64,000 bases of DNA from Serratia nevei (GTDB taxonomy: Bacteria > Pseudomonadota > Gammaproteobacteria > Enterobacterales > Enterobacteriaceae), in contig NZ_JAMYWQ010000002.1 in the NCBI RefSeq assembly GCF_024160145.1, positions 186,001-250,000 on the forward strand. The letters run 5' to 3'. Positions 37,690-47,732 of this stretch are shown here, one piece after another. The notes beneath the pieces were generated by a model that worked only from the letters and a program-made list of their open reading frames with translations, did not search any database and was not told the DNA's origin. The translations under genes and the position numbers were made by a program. Numbering within the stretch: position 1 is the stretch's first letter; each line of letters begins with the position of its first letter.

Positions 37690-38286
37690 TTACAGCTGGC
37701 TTTTCGGGATCAGCTGGTCACCGAAGCTCAGGCGCTGGCGGCCCGGTTCGATTTCGGTCAGCGGCGCCACTTCGTGCAGCGAAGATTTACAGCGCTGTAC
37801 CAGATCCTGGTACTCGCGGGTGCCGGCGACCTTCCAGGCCAGTTCCTGTTCGGTCAGATCGCGCAGCACGCGCGCCGGGCTGCCGACCACCAGCTTGTTG
37901 GCTTCGATCACCGCTGCGGCTTTGACGAACGCCATCGCGCCGACGATGGTGTTCTCGCCGATCTCCGCGCCGTCCATCACCACCGCATTCATGCCCACCA
38001 TTGCATTGCGGCGAATGCGGCAGCCGTGCAGGATGGCGCCGTGCCCGATATGGCCGTCTTCTTCCACCACCGTGTCTTGCTGCGGGAAGCCGTGCATCAC
38101 GCAGTTGTCCTGAATGTTGGCGCCGTCGCAAATCACCAGGCGGCCAAAATCGCCTCGCAGGCTGGCGTTCGGGCCGATGTACACGTGCTTGCCGACGATA
38201 ACGTCGCCGATCAGTACCGCCGTCGGGTGCACGTAACTGCTGGGGGCAACGACCGGCGTCAGGCCGTCAATCTGATACACAGGCAT
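37690..38286 (-). CDS. paaY: Phenylacetate degradation thioesterase PaaY
   Basis: 198-residue left-handed beta-helix (hexapeptide repeat) protein of the gamma-carbonic-anhydrase type. Repeats such as [20 protein letters not shown], [11 protein letters not shown] and [12 protein letters not shown] hold the zinc-binding histidines. PaaY removes CoA from dead-end ring-opened products of phenylacetate breakdown, preventing CoA drain. It follows paaX by 12 nt as in the E. coli paaXY pair. Confidence 0.93.
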   Translation of the reverse strand: MPVYQIDGLTPVVAPSSYVHPTAVLIGDVIVGKHVYIGPNASLRGDFGRLVICDGANIQDNCVMHGFPQQDTVVEEDGHIGHGAILHGCRIRRNAMVGMNAVVMDGAEIGENTIVGAMAFVKAAAVIEANKLVVGSPARVLRDLTEQELAWKVAGTREYQDLVQRCKSSLHEVAPLTEIEPGRQRLSFGDQLIPKSQL

Positions 38287-38298
38287 AGCGTGAGTTCC

Positions 38299-39237
38299 TT
38301 AACATGTAGGGTCGCGCGGCAGGCCGCCGAAGCGCCGATAGTAGCCGGCGGCCGGCGCGGGCAGGGCGCCGATGGTGGTCTCCGCCAGCGCGCTGACGTA
38401 CTCCGTCGCGGCGCGATCGACCTGCTGATAAAGATTGATGCACAGGTTGCGGGCGATCTGGCCCTCCCACTGCGCGGGCAGCAGCGCGTCCGGCAGCAGC
38501 GGATCTTTCAACACCACGCGACGGAAGAAGTGAATCAATAATAGCTTAATCTGGAAACAGCGCAGCGGCGTCAGCGCCGCCGGGTCGACTTCGCGCAGCA
38601 GCGCCATCAGCGGCCGGAAGGAGACGATAAACTCGTGATAGCCCGCCGCCACCTCGCTTAGCGACCAGCAGTCGGCCACCAGGTTCTGCAGGGTTTGCTC
38701 GGAGCGGTTATAGGGATAATCGGCGCGGAAGTAAATCACCTGCTCGCTGGCGTTTAGCTCGCCGAGCAGCGCCGTCACATCGGTCTGTGCATGGGTGGGG
38801 GCGGCCATCAGGTTGCTGGCGATTTGCCCGAATCCGAGCCAGCCCAGCTCTTTTTTCAGCCGCGCGCGCTCGTTTTTTTCGGCGCTTTCCAGCAGCAACA
38901 GCTCCCACTTGCCGTCCCAGGCGGGCTGCTCGCGCAGATAGATTTTCGATTCGGCGTGGCGAAACTGGCGCATTCCCTGCTCGGTCACGCGGTAGAAGCT
39001 GCGGCGGCCTATTTTCTCCACCGCCAGCCAACCCTCTTTCTGCAGGCGGAACACCGAGGTGCGCACGAAGCGATCGCCGAAGCCGAAGGCCTCCAACAGC
39101 GCGCTCAGGCTACCGAGCCACACTTCGCCGCCGCGGTGGCTGAGCGCGTCGCCGTACAGCGAAATGATCAGCGAGGTGCCGCTGATCGGCTGCGCGTCGA
39201 CGGCATGGCGAATGAACTCATCCAGTTTATGTTCCAT
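38299..39237 (-). CDS. paaX: Phenylacetate regulon repressor PaaX
   Basis: 312-residue GntR-like repressor of the paa genes, released by phenylacetyl-CoA. N-terminal winged helix: ISLYGDALSHRGGEVWLGSL, EAFGFGDRFVRTSVFRLQKEGWL; the middle and C-terminal PaaX domains follow (ELGWLGFGQIASNLM...). Length and order match E. coli PaaX (316). It is transcribed in the same direction as paaA-K, 79 bp after paaK, followed by paaY. Candidate operators lie in the paaA-paaZ gap. Confidence 0.95.
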   Translation of the reverse strand: MEHKLDEFIRHAVDAQPISGTSLIISLYGDALSHRGGEVWLGSLSALLEAFGFGDRFVRTSVFRLQKEGWLAVEKIGRRSFYRVTEQGMRQFRHAESKIYLREQPAWDGKWELLLLESAEKNERARLKKELGWLGFGQIASNLMAAPTHAQTDVTALLGELNASEQVIYFRADYPYNRSEQTLQNLVADCWSLSEVAAGYHEFIVSFRPLMALLREVDPAALTPLRCFQIKLLLIHFFRRVVLKDPLLPDALLPAQWEGQIARNLCINLYQQVDRAATEYVSALAETTIGALPAPAAGYYRRFGGLPRDPTC

Positions 39238-39315
39238 ATTTTTCCATGGGTTAGCCTTCGATGAGCCATAACATTACCATAATTTTAGGTGGCGTCATCC
39301 GTGACGCCGTGCGGC

Positions 39316-40623
39316 TCAGCGCGGCCGCAGATCGACCACGCGCTGCGCCTTGCCTTCCGAGCGCGGAATATCGCCGCAGTTGGCGATGCTGACGTCGGTG
39401 CTGACGCCCACGATCGATTTGATGTGGTGGCGCAGCTGGTGGCAGATGTCGCAACGCTGCTGGTGGCTGAGGCTGAGCGCGGATTCTTTCAGTTCGACGC
39501 GCACCGCCAGCGTGTCCAGGTGCCCACTGCGGCTGACCTGCAGCTGGTAGTGCGGCGACAGCTGCTCGAACTGCATGATCTGCTCCTCCACCTGCGACGG
39601 GAAGACGTTGACGCCGCGGATGATCAGCATGTCGTCGGAGCGGCCGGTGATCTTGCCCATGCGGCGCATCTGGCGCGCGTCGCCCGGCAGCAGACGAGTG
39701 AGATCGCGGGTGCGGTAGCGGATCACCGGCAGCGCTTCTTTGGTCAGGGTGGTGAATACCAGTTCGCCGTGCTCACCGTCCGGCAGGGCGATGCCGGTTT
39801 CCGGGCAGATGATCTCCGGCAGGAAATGGTCTTCCCAAATGGTAGGCCCGCCGCCGCTCTCCAGACACTCCATCGCCACGCCCGGCCCCATCACTTCCGA
39901 CAGGCCGTAAATATCCAGCGCCTTGATGCCCATGCGGGTTTCGATTTCGTGGCGCAGGGCTTCGGTCCAGGGTTCGGCGCCGAACACGCCGAGCCGCAGC
40001 GAGCAGCCGCGCGCGTCGCCGCCCATCTTGCGTTCCAGCTCGTCGATCAGCGTCAGGCAATAGGATGGCGTCACCATGATGATGTCGGGTTTGAAATCGA
40101 GGATCAGCTGCGCCTGGCGTTCCGTCTGGCCGCCGGACATCGGGATCACCGTCGCGCCGAGCCGCTCCGCGCCGTAGTGCGCGCCGAGGCCGCCGGTGAA
40201 CAGGCCGTAACCGTAGGCGACGTGCACCTTGTCTTTGGCGGTGGCGCCGCCGGCGCGCAGGCAGCGGGCGACGATATCGGCCCAGTTATCGATGTCGCGC
40301 TGGGTGTAGCCCACCACCGTCGGGCGGCCGGTGGTGCCCGAGGAGGCGTGGATGCGCACCACCTGTTCCATCGGCACCGCGAAGGTGTCGAACGGGTAGT
40401 TATCGCGCAGATCCTGCTTGGTGGTGTAGGGGAAGCGCGCCAGATCGCTCAGCTGTTTGAGATCGTCGGGGTGCACGCCGGCCTGGTCGAATTTGCGTTG
40501 GTACATCGGCACATTGTCGTAGGCGTGGTGCAGCGTCCACTTCAGACGCGCCAACTGCAACGCTTCAATCTCATCGCGCGAGGCGAATTCGATCGTTTCG
40601 AGGGGCTGTGGATTTATTGTCAT
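39316..40623 (-). CDS. paaK: Phenylacetate-CoA ligase
   Basis: 435-residue AMP-forming ligase that makes phenylacetyl-CoA, the first step and the signal for PaaX. Visible: P-loop SSGTTGRPTVVGYTQRD, VHVAYGYGLFTGGLG, the AMP-binding YGLSEVMGPGVAMEC, and ITGRSDDMLIIRGVNVFPSQVEE near the C-terminus. Normal length for PaaK (437 in E. coli). Last gene of paaA-K, 15 nt after paaJ. Confidence 0.97.
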   Translation of the reverse strand: MTINPQPLETIEFASRDEIEALQLARLKWTLHHAYDNVPMYQRKFDQAGVHPDDLKQLSDLARFPYTTKQDLRDNYPFDTFAVPMEQVVRIHASSGTTGRPTVVGYTQRDIDNWADIVARCLRAGGATAKDKVHVAYGYGLFTGGLGAHYGAERLGATVIPMSGGQTERQAQLILDFKPDIIMVTPSYCLTLIDELERKMGGDARGCSLRLGVFGAEPWTEALRHEIETRMGIKALDIYGLSEVMGPGVAMECLESGGGPTIWEDHFLPEIICPETGIALPDGEHGELVFTTLTKEALPVIRYRTRDLTRLLPGDARQMRRMGKITGRSDDMLIIRGVNVFPSQVEEQIMQFEQLSPHYQLQVSRSGHLDTLAVRVELKESALSLSHQQRCDICHQLRHHIKSIVGVSTDVSIANCGDIPRSEGKAQRVVDLRPR

Positions 40624-40638
40624 GGTTAGCCTCAGGGG

Positions 40639-41844
40639 TCAGACACGCTCAATGATCATGGCGATGCCCTGGCCGACGCCGATGCACATGGTGCACAGCG
40701 CGTAGCGGCCGGCTCGCCGTTCCAGTTCAAACAGGGCGGCCAGCGCCAGGCGCGCGCCGCTCATGCCCAGCGGATGCCCCAGGGCGATCGCGCCGCCGTT
40801 GGGGTTGACCTGCGGGGCATCGTCCGGCAGGCCAAGCTGGCGCATCACCGCCAACGCCTGGGCGGCGAACGCTTCGTTCAGTTCGATGACGTCCATCTGC
40901 GCCAGGCTCAGCCCGGCGATTTCCAGCACCTTGCGGGTGGCCGGCAGCGGGCCGATGCCCATCAGCCGCGGCTCCACGCCGCAGGTGGCGGTGGCAACGA
41001 TGCGTGCGCGCGGCGTCAGCCCCTGGCGCGCCGCCATCGCTTCGGAGGCGACGAGCAGGGCCGCCGCACCGTCATTCAGGCCCGAGGCGTTGCCGGCGGT
41101 GACGCTGCCGGGCTGACGGAACGGAGTTTTCAGCGCCTGCAACTGCTCGAAGGTGGTGTCGGGGCGCGGGTGTTCATCCTGGCTGAACAGCGTCACCGCG
41201 CCTTTTTTACCGCTGAGGCTGACCGGGGCTATCTCCTGCGCCAGGTGGCCCAGCGCCTGCGCCCGGGCGGCGCGCTGCTGGCTGCGCAGCGCAAAGGCGT
41301 CCTGATCGGCGCGGCTGATGTTGAACTGCGCCGCGACGTTTTCGGCGGTCTCCGGCATCGAATCGGTGCCGAACTCGGCCTGCATCCGCGGATTGACGAA
41401 GCGCCAGCCGAGGGTGGTGTCGTACAGCTGCGCCTGGCGGCTGAAGGCGCTGTCGGCCTTGCCCATCACCAGCGGCGCGCGGGTCATCGATTCCGCGCCG
41501 CCCGCCAGCATCAGTTCGGCATCGCCGGCTTTGATACTGCGCGCTGCCATCGCCAGCGCATCCAGGCCCGAACCGCACAGGCGGTTCACCGTGGTGCCGG
41601 ACACGTCGACCGGCACGCCGGCCAGCAGCAGCGCCATGCGCGCCAGGTTGCGGTTGTCTTCCCCGGCCTGGTTGGCGCAGCCGAGGATCACGTCGTCCAG
41701 CTGCGCCCAATCCACCTGCGGATGGCGTTCCAGCAGCACACGCAGCGGCAGGGCGGCGAGGTCGTCGGCGCGCATCTGGGCCAGCGCGCCGCCATAGCGG
41801 CCGATCGGGGTGCGCACACCGTCGCAGATAAATGCCTGATTCAT
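40639..41844 (-). CDS. paaJ: 3-oxoadipyl-CoA/3-oxo-5,6-dehydrosuberyl-CoA thiolase
   Basis: 401-residue thiolase acting twice in phenylacetate breakdown, releasing acetyl-CoA from the two beta-keto intermediates. Catalytic Cys in [17 protein letters not shown], His in [19 protein letters not shown] and second Cys in [16 protein letters not shown]. It overlaps the stop of paaI by 4 bp, so the two are coupled. Confidence 0.96.
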   Translation of the reverse strand: MNQAFICDGVRTPIGRYGGALAQMRADDLAALPLRVLLERHPQVDWAQLDDVILGCANQAGEDNRNLARMALLLAGVPVDVSGTTVNRLCGSGLDALAMAARSIKAGDAELMLAGGAESMTRAPLVMGKADSAFSRQAQLYDTTLGWRFVNPRMQAEFGTDSMPETAENVAAQFNISRADQDAFALRSQQRAARAQALGHLAQEIAPVSLSGKKGAVTLFSQDEHPRPDTTFEQLQALKTPFRQPGSVTAGNASGLNDGAAALLVASEAMAARQGLTPRARIVATATCGVEPRLMGIGPLPATRKVLEIAGLSLAQMDVIELNEAFAAQALAVMRQLGLPDDAPQVNPNGGAIALGHPLGMSGARLALAALFELERRAGRYALCTMCIGVGQGIAMIIERV

Positions 41845-42281
41845 GCCTGATCTCCTAAAATGCGGTGGCCGAGGCGGTGCGCGCGGCCGCGGAACCAGGC
41901 GACGGTTTTGCCCCGTTGGTTAACGATTTCGACGTCATACAGCCCGGTGGCTTTGCCCTGATGGCGTACCGCCGCGCTGGCGGTGAGGCGATCGCCGGCC
42001 AGCGCCGGGCGGACGAAGTCGATGCTGCAGCCGGAGGCCACCGCCGCCAACCCCTGGCTGTTGCAGGCGTAGGCGAAGGCGGTGTCCGCCAGGCTGAACA
42101 GCTGGCCGCCGTGGCAGGTCTGGTGGCCGTTGAGCATCTGCGGGCCGACGGTCATGCTGACCTGCGCGTACCCGGCGTCGACGGCGTCGATGTGCATCCC
42201 CATCGCCTGAGCGCAGGTATCTTGCTGGAACATCTGTTCGGCGCAGCGCTGAGCCAGCGCGCGCGGCGTATTGGCGTTCAT
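41841..42281 (-). CDS. paaI: Hydroxyphenylacetyl-CoA thioesterase PaaI
   Basis: 146-residue hot-dog thioesterase. Active-site stretch: [25 protein letters not shown] (Asn, Gly-Gly and Asp of the PaaI family). It frees CoA from unproductive ring-hydroxylated products. Overlaps paaH by 4 bp upstream and paaJ by 4 bp downstream. Confidence 0.95.
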   Translation of the reverse strand: MNANTPRALAQRCAEQMFQQDTCAQAMGMHIDAVDAGYAQVSMTVGPQMLNGHQTCHGGQLFSLADTAFAYACNSQGLAAVASGCSIDFVRPALAGDRLTASAAVRHQGKATGLYDVEIVNQRGKTVAWFRGRAHRLGHRILGDQA

Positions 42282-43807
42282 CGTTCGGCTCCTGGGAAAG
42301 CGGCGGGGGAAGCATAGCGGCGCAGCAGCGGCATCGGGCGATAGCGCGCTTCGCCGTAATAACGTTGCAGGTTTTCCAGCGTCGCCAGAATGTGGCGCCA
42401 GCCGAGCGCGGCGCCCCAGGCCAGCGGCCCGCGCGGATAGTTGACGCCGCGCAGCATCGCCAGATCGGTATCTTCGGCGCCGGCGACGCCTTTGTTCACC
42501 ACGTCGAGCGCTTCGTTGGCCAGCATGGCCAGGGTGCGCATCGTCAGCAGGCCGGGGTAATCCGGCAGCGGAATGACCTGCTTGCCGAGGGACTGCAGCA
42601 GGCGAATCGCTTTGGCATTGTGTTGCGCCTCGTTTTGCGCCGCGCAGCTAATGGCGATGGCGGAGGCGTGCGCATAGTCGGCACAGAGATCGAACAACAC
42701 CACGGGTGTTCCACGTTCGTCGGCCAGTTGGCCGGCGGTTTTACCATTGGTTAACATCATTGTAACGTCGTCGATCGTGACGTGTGGGCTGGTCTGGCCA
42801 GGTTGTTTGATCGCCCCCGCATTTTCGCTTAACAACTGCGCCAAATCGGCCAGCGAAGACCAGTCGCCGTGCAGCGTAACGCGTTGCGGCAGCGCGACCT
42901 GCGCCGGGGGCGCAAAGGCGATCTCGGCGGCGGATCGCTGGGCGTCGTAGCGGTAGAAGCCGCGGCCGGATTTGCGGCCGAGGTGCCCGGCGGCCACCAG
43001 TTCCTGCTGCACCAGTGAGGGGGTGAAGCGCGGATCCTGATAGAAGGCCTGATATACCGAGTCGGTCACGGCGTAATTGACGTCCTGGCCGATCAGATCG
43101 GTCAACTGCAACGGGCCCATGGCGAAACCGCCGGCGTCGCGCAAGACCGCGTCCAGCGTGGCGGCGTCGGCCACCCGCTCCTCCAGGGCTCGCAGGGTTT
43201 CGGCATAGAACGGCCGCGCCACGCGGTTGACGATAAATCCCGGCGTCGAGCGGCACACGACGCTCTGCTTACCCCAGCGCTGCGCCAGGGCCTGCAGCGC
43301 GGCGAGGGTCTCGGTGGCGGTCTCCAGACCGCTGACGATCTCCACCAGTTTCATCAGCGGCGCCGGGTTGAAGAAATGCAGCCCGGCCATGCGTGCCGGG
43401 TGTTGCAGTGCCCCGGCGATGGCGGTGATCGACAGCGAGGAGGTATTGCTGGCGAACAGCGTCGTGGGTGAGCAGAGCGCCTCCAAATCGCGGAACAGGC
43501 CCTGTTTGATCGCCAGATTTTCCGCCACCGCTTCAATCACCAGCGCGCAGTCGGCCAGCTGCTCGAGCGAGTCGGCGCGTTCGAGGCGCGCCAGCAGCGC
43601 TTCGGTGGTTGCGGCGTCGGCCTTGCCGCCGTCTACCCGCTGCCGCAGGCGGCGAGCGAGATCGTCGATCGCACGCTGGGCGGCGGCGGGCGCGATATCG
43701 AACAGCCGCACCGGGTGGCCGGCGGCGGCGGCCACCTGGGCGATGCCGATGCCCATGGTGCCGGCGCCGATCACCGCCACCTGGCCGTTAAGAAGGGGCG
43801 CATTCAT
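42278..43807 (-). CDS. paaH: 3-hydroxyadipyl-CoA dehydrogenase
   Basis: 509-residue NAD-dependent 3-hydroxyacyl-CoA dehydrogenase. N-terminal Rossmann fold VAVIGAGTMGIGIAQVAAAAG; catalytic region LHFFNPAPLMKLVEIVSG with His, and GFIVNRVARPFYAE; a second dehydrogenase C-terminal domain completes the longer PaaH form (about 475-510 residues). Start at 43807 directly after the paaG stop; longer frames run through paaG. Confidence 0.95.
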   Translation of the reverse strand: MNAPLLNGQVAVIGAGTMGIGIAQVAAAAGHPVRLFDIAPAAAQRAIDDLARRLRQRVDGGKADAATTEALLARLERADSLEQLADCALVIEAVAENLAIKQGLFRDLEALCSPTTLFASNTSSLSITAIAGALQHPARMAGLHFFNPAPLMKLVEIVSGLETATETLAALQALAQRWGKQSVVCRSTPGFIVNRVARPFYAETLRALEERVADAATLDAVLRDAGGFAMGPLQLTDLIGQDVNYAVTDSVYQAFYQDPRFTPSLVQQELVAAGHLGRKSGRGFYRYDAQRSAAEIAFAPPAQVALPQRVTLHGDWSSLADLAQLLSENAGAIKQPGQTSPHVTIDDVTMMLTNGKTAGQLADERGTPVVLFDLCADYAHASAIAISCAAQNEAQHNAKAIRLLQSLGKQVIPLPDYPGLLTMRTLAMLANEALDVVNKGVAGAEDTDLAMLRGVNYPRGPLAWGAALGWRHILATLENLQRYYGEARYRPMPLLRRYASPAAFPGAER

Positions 43808-43809
43808 GG

Positions 43810-44601
43810 CTATTTCCCGCTGAAGTTTGGCGTGCGTTTGGCGAAGAACGCGCTGACGCCTTCGCGATAGTCGTCGCTGCGGCCGCCCAGGCGTTGCAGA
43901 TCGCGCTCCAGATCGAGCTGCTGATCGAGGCTGTTGGTGGCCGAGCTGTAGATGGCTTTCTTGATCAGCCCCAGGCCGTAGGTCGGCTGGGTGGCCAGAT
44001 GGCGCGCCAGCGTTTGCGTGCGATCGGCCAACTCCGCCGCCGGCACTACCTGCCAAATCATGCCCCACGCCAGCGCCTGTTGGGCGCTGATTTTGTCACC
44101 CAGCATGGCCATACCCATCGCGCGGGCATGGCCGGCCAGCCGCGGCAGGAACCAGCTGCCGCCGGAGTCAGGCACCAGTCCCAGACGGCAGAACGACTGA
44201 ATGAAGCTGGCATTGTCGGCGGCGATGACGATATCGCACGCCAGGGCCAGCGCGGCGCCGGCGCCGGCCGCCACGCCGTTGACCGCGCACACCACCGGCT
44301 TCGGCAGGGCGGTCAGGCGGCGGATCAGGGGGTTGTAGAAACGTTCGACCGACAGGCCGAGATCCGGCGCCTGTTGATCGGCACTGACGTTGCGATCGTT
44401 GAGATCCTGCCCGGCGCAGAAACCGCGCCCGGCGCCGGCGATCAGCAGGCAGCGCACGCTGTCGTCCCGCTCGGCCTGTGTCAGCGCTTCGCTCAGCTGG
44501 CGATGCATCTCGTCGTTAAAGCTGTTGAGCCGGTCCGGCCGGTTGAGGGTCAGCGTCAACACGCCGGCGTCGAGATGGCTGAGAATCATTGCGTTATCCA
44601 T
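43810..44601 (-). CDS. paaG: 1,2-epoxyphenylacetyl-CoA isomerase
   Basis: 263-residue crotonase-fold enzyme that turns the ring epoxide of phenylacetyl-CoA into oxepin-CoA. Visible: AGRGFCAGQDLNDRN (oxyanion loop), NGVAAGAGAALALACDIVIAA, and CRLGLVPDSGGSWFLPRL with the catalytic Asp. Normal length (262 in E. coli). Ends 3 nt before the paaH start. Confidence 0.96.
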   Translation of the reverse strand: MDNAMILSHLDAGVLTLTLNRPDRLNSFNDEMHRQLSEALTQAERDDSVRCLLIAGAGRGFCAGQDLNDRNVSADQQAPDLGLSVERFYNPLIRRLTALPKPVVCAVNGVAAGAGAALALACDIVIAADNASFIQSFCRLGLVPDSGGSWFLPRLAGHARAMGMAMLGDKISAQQALAWGMIWQVVPAAELADRTQTLARHLATQPTYGLGLIKKAIYSSATNSLDQQLDLERDLQRLGGRSDDYREGVSAFFAKRTPNFSGK

Positions 44602-44604
44602 AAA

Positions 44605-45378
44605 TCAGCGCCCCTGATAGTTTGGCGTACGTTTTTCGAAAAAGGCGGCGATGCCTTCGCGGCGATCGTCGGTGGCGGCCAGGGTGACAAACTGTTGACG
44701 CTCCATCGCTAACCCCTGGCTAAGGCCGGTTTCCTCGGCCTGTTTCAGCGCCTGTTTGGCGGCGCGCAGCGCCAGCGGCGCCTGACGGCTGATGCGTTCG
44801 GCAATCTGCTGCGTGCGTTCCAGCGTCAGGGCATCGACGCACACTTCGCTGATAAGGCCGGCCTGCAGCGCGGTGCGGGCGTCGATGGCCTCGCCGGTCA
44901 GCACCATCTGGCTGGCGCGCGATTTGCCGACGCAGCGCATCAGACGCTGGGTGCCGCCGGCGCCCGGCATCAGGCCGAGGGTGATCTCCGGCAGGCCGAA
45001 GCGGGCGCTTTCGCCACCGATAACGATGTCGCAGGCCAGCGCCAGCTCGCAGCCGGCGCCCAGGGCATAACCGTTCACCGCCGCCAGCAGCGGCTTGCTG
45101 AACTGTGCCAGACGCTGCCACAGCTGCGGACGGCGATCCGCCAGCGCGGCCGGCAGATCCTGCTGTTGCAGTTCGCGCAGATCGGCACCGGCGGCGAAGC
45201 AGCGCGCCGCACCGGCGATCACCACGGCGCCCACGCCGCTGTCGGCGTCGGCCTGCTCCAGCCGGGCAACCAGCTGTTCCAGGCACGGCGTGCTCAGGGC
45301 ATTACGCGCCTCCGGGCGGTGCAGCGTCAGCGTGACCACGCGGTGCTGCTGCTGATGCAAAATAAAGGGGGTGTCCAT
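44605..45378 (-). CDS. paaF: 2,3-dehydroadipyl-CoA hydratase
   Basis: 257-residue enoyl-CoA hydratase of the crotonase family. Motifs: ARCFAAGADLRELQ, NGYALGAGCELALACDIVIGG with one catalytic Glu, and LPEITLGLMPGAGGTQRL with the other. Acts in the beta-oxidation part after ring opening. Start at 45378 (MDTPFILHQQ) matches PaaF; the longer frame runs into paaE. Confidence 0.95.
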   Translation of the reverse strand: MDTPFILHQQQHRVVTLTLHRPEARNALSTPCLEQLVARLEQADADSGVGAVVIAGAARCFAAGADLRELQQQDLPAALADRRPQLWQRLAQFSKPLLAAVNGYALGAGCELALACDIVIGGESARFGLPEITLGLMPGAGGTQRLMRCVGKSRASQMVLTGEAIDARTALQAGLISEVCVDALTLERTQQIAERISRQAPLALRAAKQALKQAEETGLSQGLAMERQQFVTLAATDDRREGIAAFFEKRTPNYQGR

Positions 45379-45386
45379 CGCGGCTC

Positions 45387-46445
45387 CTAGACGTCGAAGT
45401 CCAATACCACGCCGTCGCCTTTCGGCCACGACTGGCAGCTCAATACGTAGCCTGCCGCCAGCTGATCCGGCTCCAGGCTGTAGTTGACGCCCATCTCCAC
45501 CTGGCCGGCCTTCAGACGGCATTTGCAGGTGGCGCATACGCCGCCTTTGCAGGCGTAGGGCAGGTCGGCGCCCTGGCGCAGCGCGGCGTCGAGAATGCTG
45601 TCGTCCTGTTCGCCGATCTCGATATCCAACCGGCGGCCGTCGAGCAGGATCGCCACCCGGGTGGCGTTGCGATCGCCGCTGCTTCGCGGGCGGGAGACCA
45701 GGCCGCTGGTGTTGAAGCGTTCGCTGTGGATGTGGTTGGCCGGGACGCCGGCCTGTTCCAGCACGGTTTGCGCGTCGTCCATCATCGATTCCGGCCCGCA
45801 GATGAAGGCGTGGTCATAGTCGCGGAAATCCAACAGCGCGCCGCCGATCGCCGTCAGGCGTTCGCGGTCGATGCGGCCGCTGAGCAGCGGGCTGTCCAGG
45901 TTCTCCTGGCTGAACAGGTACAGTTGCTGAAAACGCTGCGGGTAGCGGTTTTTCAGATCCGACAGCGCCTCTTTGAACATCATCGAACGGCTGTTGCGGT
46001 TGCCGTAGATCAGGGTGAAGCTGCTGCCCGGTTCGAGCTGCAGCGTCGCCTTGATGATCGACAGCATCGGCGTGATGCCGGAGCCGGCGGCGATCGCCAG
46101 GTAGTTGCCGTGGCGCCCTGCCTGCGGCTGATAGCCGAAACGCCCCTGCGGCACCATCACCTCCAGCGCGTCGCCGACCTTCAGCATGCGGTTGACGAAG
46201 CCGGAGAAGCGCCCCTGGTCAATCGCCTTCACGCCGATCTGCAGCAGGCCTTCCTGCGGCGAACTGCAGATGGAGTAGCAACGCCGCAGTTCTTCGCCGT
46301 TGACCAACGCCTTGAGCGTCAGGTGCTGGCCAGGGGTATAGCGGTATTGGTTTTGCAGCTCTTCGGGCACCCGCAGGGTGATGGCTACGGCGTCCGGCGT
46401 TTCGCGCTCGATGGCGGCAACGTTCAGGCGATGAAAGACCGTCAT
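45387..46445 (-). CDS. paaE: Phenylacetyl-CoA epoxidase reductase subunit
   Basis: 352-residue reductase that feeds electrons from NADPH to the PaaABC(D) epoxidase. N-terminal FAD/NADP domain: YTPGQHLTLKA, RRCYSICSSPQEG, AAGSGITPMLSIIKATL; C-terminal plant-type [2Fe-2S] domain with C-x4-C-x2-C in ADLPYACKGGVCATCKCRL and a later Cys in VLSCQSWP. Length as in E. coli PaaE (356). Confidence 0.96.
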   Translation of the reverse strand: MTVFHRLNVAAIERETPDAVAITLRVPEELQNQYRYTPGQHLTLKALVNGEELRRCYSICSSPQEGLLQIGVKAIDQGRFSGFVNRMLKVGDALEVMVPQGRFGYQPQAGRHGNYLAIAAGSGITPMLSIIKATLQLEPGSSFTLIYGNRNSRSMMFKEALSDLKNRYPQRFQQLYLFSQENLDSPLLSGRIDRERLTAIGGALLDFRDYDHAFICGPESMMDDAQTVLEQAGVPANHIHSERFNTSGLVSRPRSSGDRNATRVAILLDGRRLDIEIGEQDDSILDAALRQGADLPYACKGGVCATCKCRLKAGQVEMGVNYSLEPDQLAAGYVLSCQSWPKGDGVVLDFDV

Positions 46446-46458
46446 GGTGTCAGCGCTC

Positions 46459-46956
46459 CTATATGCATTTGAAATAATCGAACGGTTCCCGGCAGTCGCA
46501 GCAGCGGTACAGCGCTTTACAGGCGGTGGAGCCGAACTCGCTGATCTTCTCGCTGTGGGTGCTGCCGCAGCGCGGGCAGGCAACCGGGCCGTGGGCGTGC
46601 GGCCGATCGCAGGTGTGGCCCTGCGGGGGCGCTACGCCGTATTGCCGCAGCCGCTCGCGGGCGTCGGCGTTCATCCAGTCGGTGGTCCAGGCCGGGCTGA
46701 GGCGAATGTCCACCTGCACCGGGCTGAAGCCGGCGGCCGCCAGCCGCTGTTCGATGGCGTTGAGCAGAAATTCGGTGGCCGGGCAGCCGGAATAGGTCGG
46801 GGTGAAGGTCACGCGCCAGCCCGCGCCGTCGCGCGCCACGTCGCGCACCATGCCCAAATCGGTGATCGACAGCACCGGCAGTTCGGGATCGCTGATCTGC
46901 TGCAGGCAGTGCCAAATCTGCGGGATTTCGGCGGGTTGCAAACGGGTGACGTTCAT
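46459..46956 (-). CDS. paaD: PaaD, epoxidase maturation protein
   Basis: 165-residue MIP18/SufT-like protein needed for the epoxidase, probably for metal-centre assembly. Core: ISDPELPVLSITDLGMVRDV and PTYSGCPATEFLLNAIEQ with its Cys; a C-terminal zinc-ribbon-like part with CPRCGS, FGSTACKALYRCCDCREP and a final Cys (FDYFKCI). Between paaC and paaE, with 9 and 13 nt gaps. Confidence 0.95.
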   Translation of the reverse strand: MNVTRLQPAEIPQIWHCLQQISDPELPVLSITDLGMVRDVARDGAGWRVTFTPTYSGCPATEFLLNAIEQRLAAAGFSPVQVDIRLSPAWTTDWMNADARERLRQYGVAPPQGHTCDRPHAHGPVACPRCGSTHSEKISEFGSTACKALYRCCDCREPFDYFKCI

Positions 46957-46965
46957 CGCGGCCTC

Positions 46966-47724
46966 CTACCATTGACCGTTTGGATAGGCGCGCTGCAGGA
47001 ACTGCATTTCCGCCAGCAGCGGGCCGAGGTGTTCGCTGTGCCGGCCTTGCTTGCCGCCGTGCCGGAACGCCTGCTCGGCAGGCAGCGCCAGCGTCGCCTG
47101 ACGCAGCGTCTCTTCCACCTGCGCTTGCCAGGGGGCCTGCAGTTCGCGTGGATCGACGGCGATGCCTTGTTCCGCCAGTTCCCGCTCCAGCGCGTCGGCG
47201 TGGAACAGCTCGGCGGTGAAGCGCCACAGGTTATCCAGCGATTGCTGGATCTTGCGGTGGCTGACGTCGTTGCCGTCGCCCAGGCGGATCATCCAGCCGT
47301 GGCTGAAGCGCAGGTGATAATCGGCCTCCTTCAAAGACTTGGCGGCGATGGCGGCGATCTGCGCATCGCGGCTGCGGCTCAGCGCCTGGTGCAGCTGTAC
47401 GTGGTAGGCATCGAGCAGGAATTGGCGCACCAGCGTGTCGTTGAAACCGCCGTTCGGCTGCTCTGCCAACAGCAGGTTATGAAACTGGCGCTCGTCGCGG
47501 CCGAAGGCCAGGCTGTCTTCGCTGCAGGGCGGGCCGGCCAGTTCGGCGGCGTAGCCCAGAAAGTTGCGCGCCTGGCCGAGCAGATCGAGCCCGATGTTGG
47601 CCAACGCCAGGTCGATTTCCAGCTCGGGCGCGTGGCCGCACCAGGCGCACAGGCGCTGGGCTAGGATCAGAGGCGTGTCGCCCTGGCGGAGTAAATAGCT
47701 GATGCGCGGATCGTTAACCGTCAT
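46966..47724 (-). CDS. paaC: Phenylacetyl-CoA epoxidase subunit C (structural)
   Basis: 252-residue ferritin-like subunit that pairs with PaaA as its non-catalytic partner. Helical throughout, e.g. LAQRLCAWCGHAPELEIDLALANIGLDLLGQARNF; it keeps the fold but not the full diiron ligand set of PaaA. Length matches E. coli PaaC (248). Confidence 0.95.
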   Translation of the reverse strand: MTVNDPRISYLLRQGDTPLILAQRLCAWCGHAPELEIDLALANIGLDLLGQARNFLGYAAELAGPPCSEDSLAFGRDERQFHNLLLAEQPNGGFNDTLVRQFLLDAYHVQLHQALSRSRDAQIAAIAAKSLKEADYHLRFSHGWMIRLGDGNDVSHRKIQQSLDNLWRFTAELFHADALERELAEQGIAVDPRELQAPWQAQVEETLRQATLALPAEQAFRHGGKQGRHSEHLGPLLAEMQFLQRAYPNGQW

Positions 47725-47732
47725 GGTCGCCT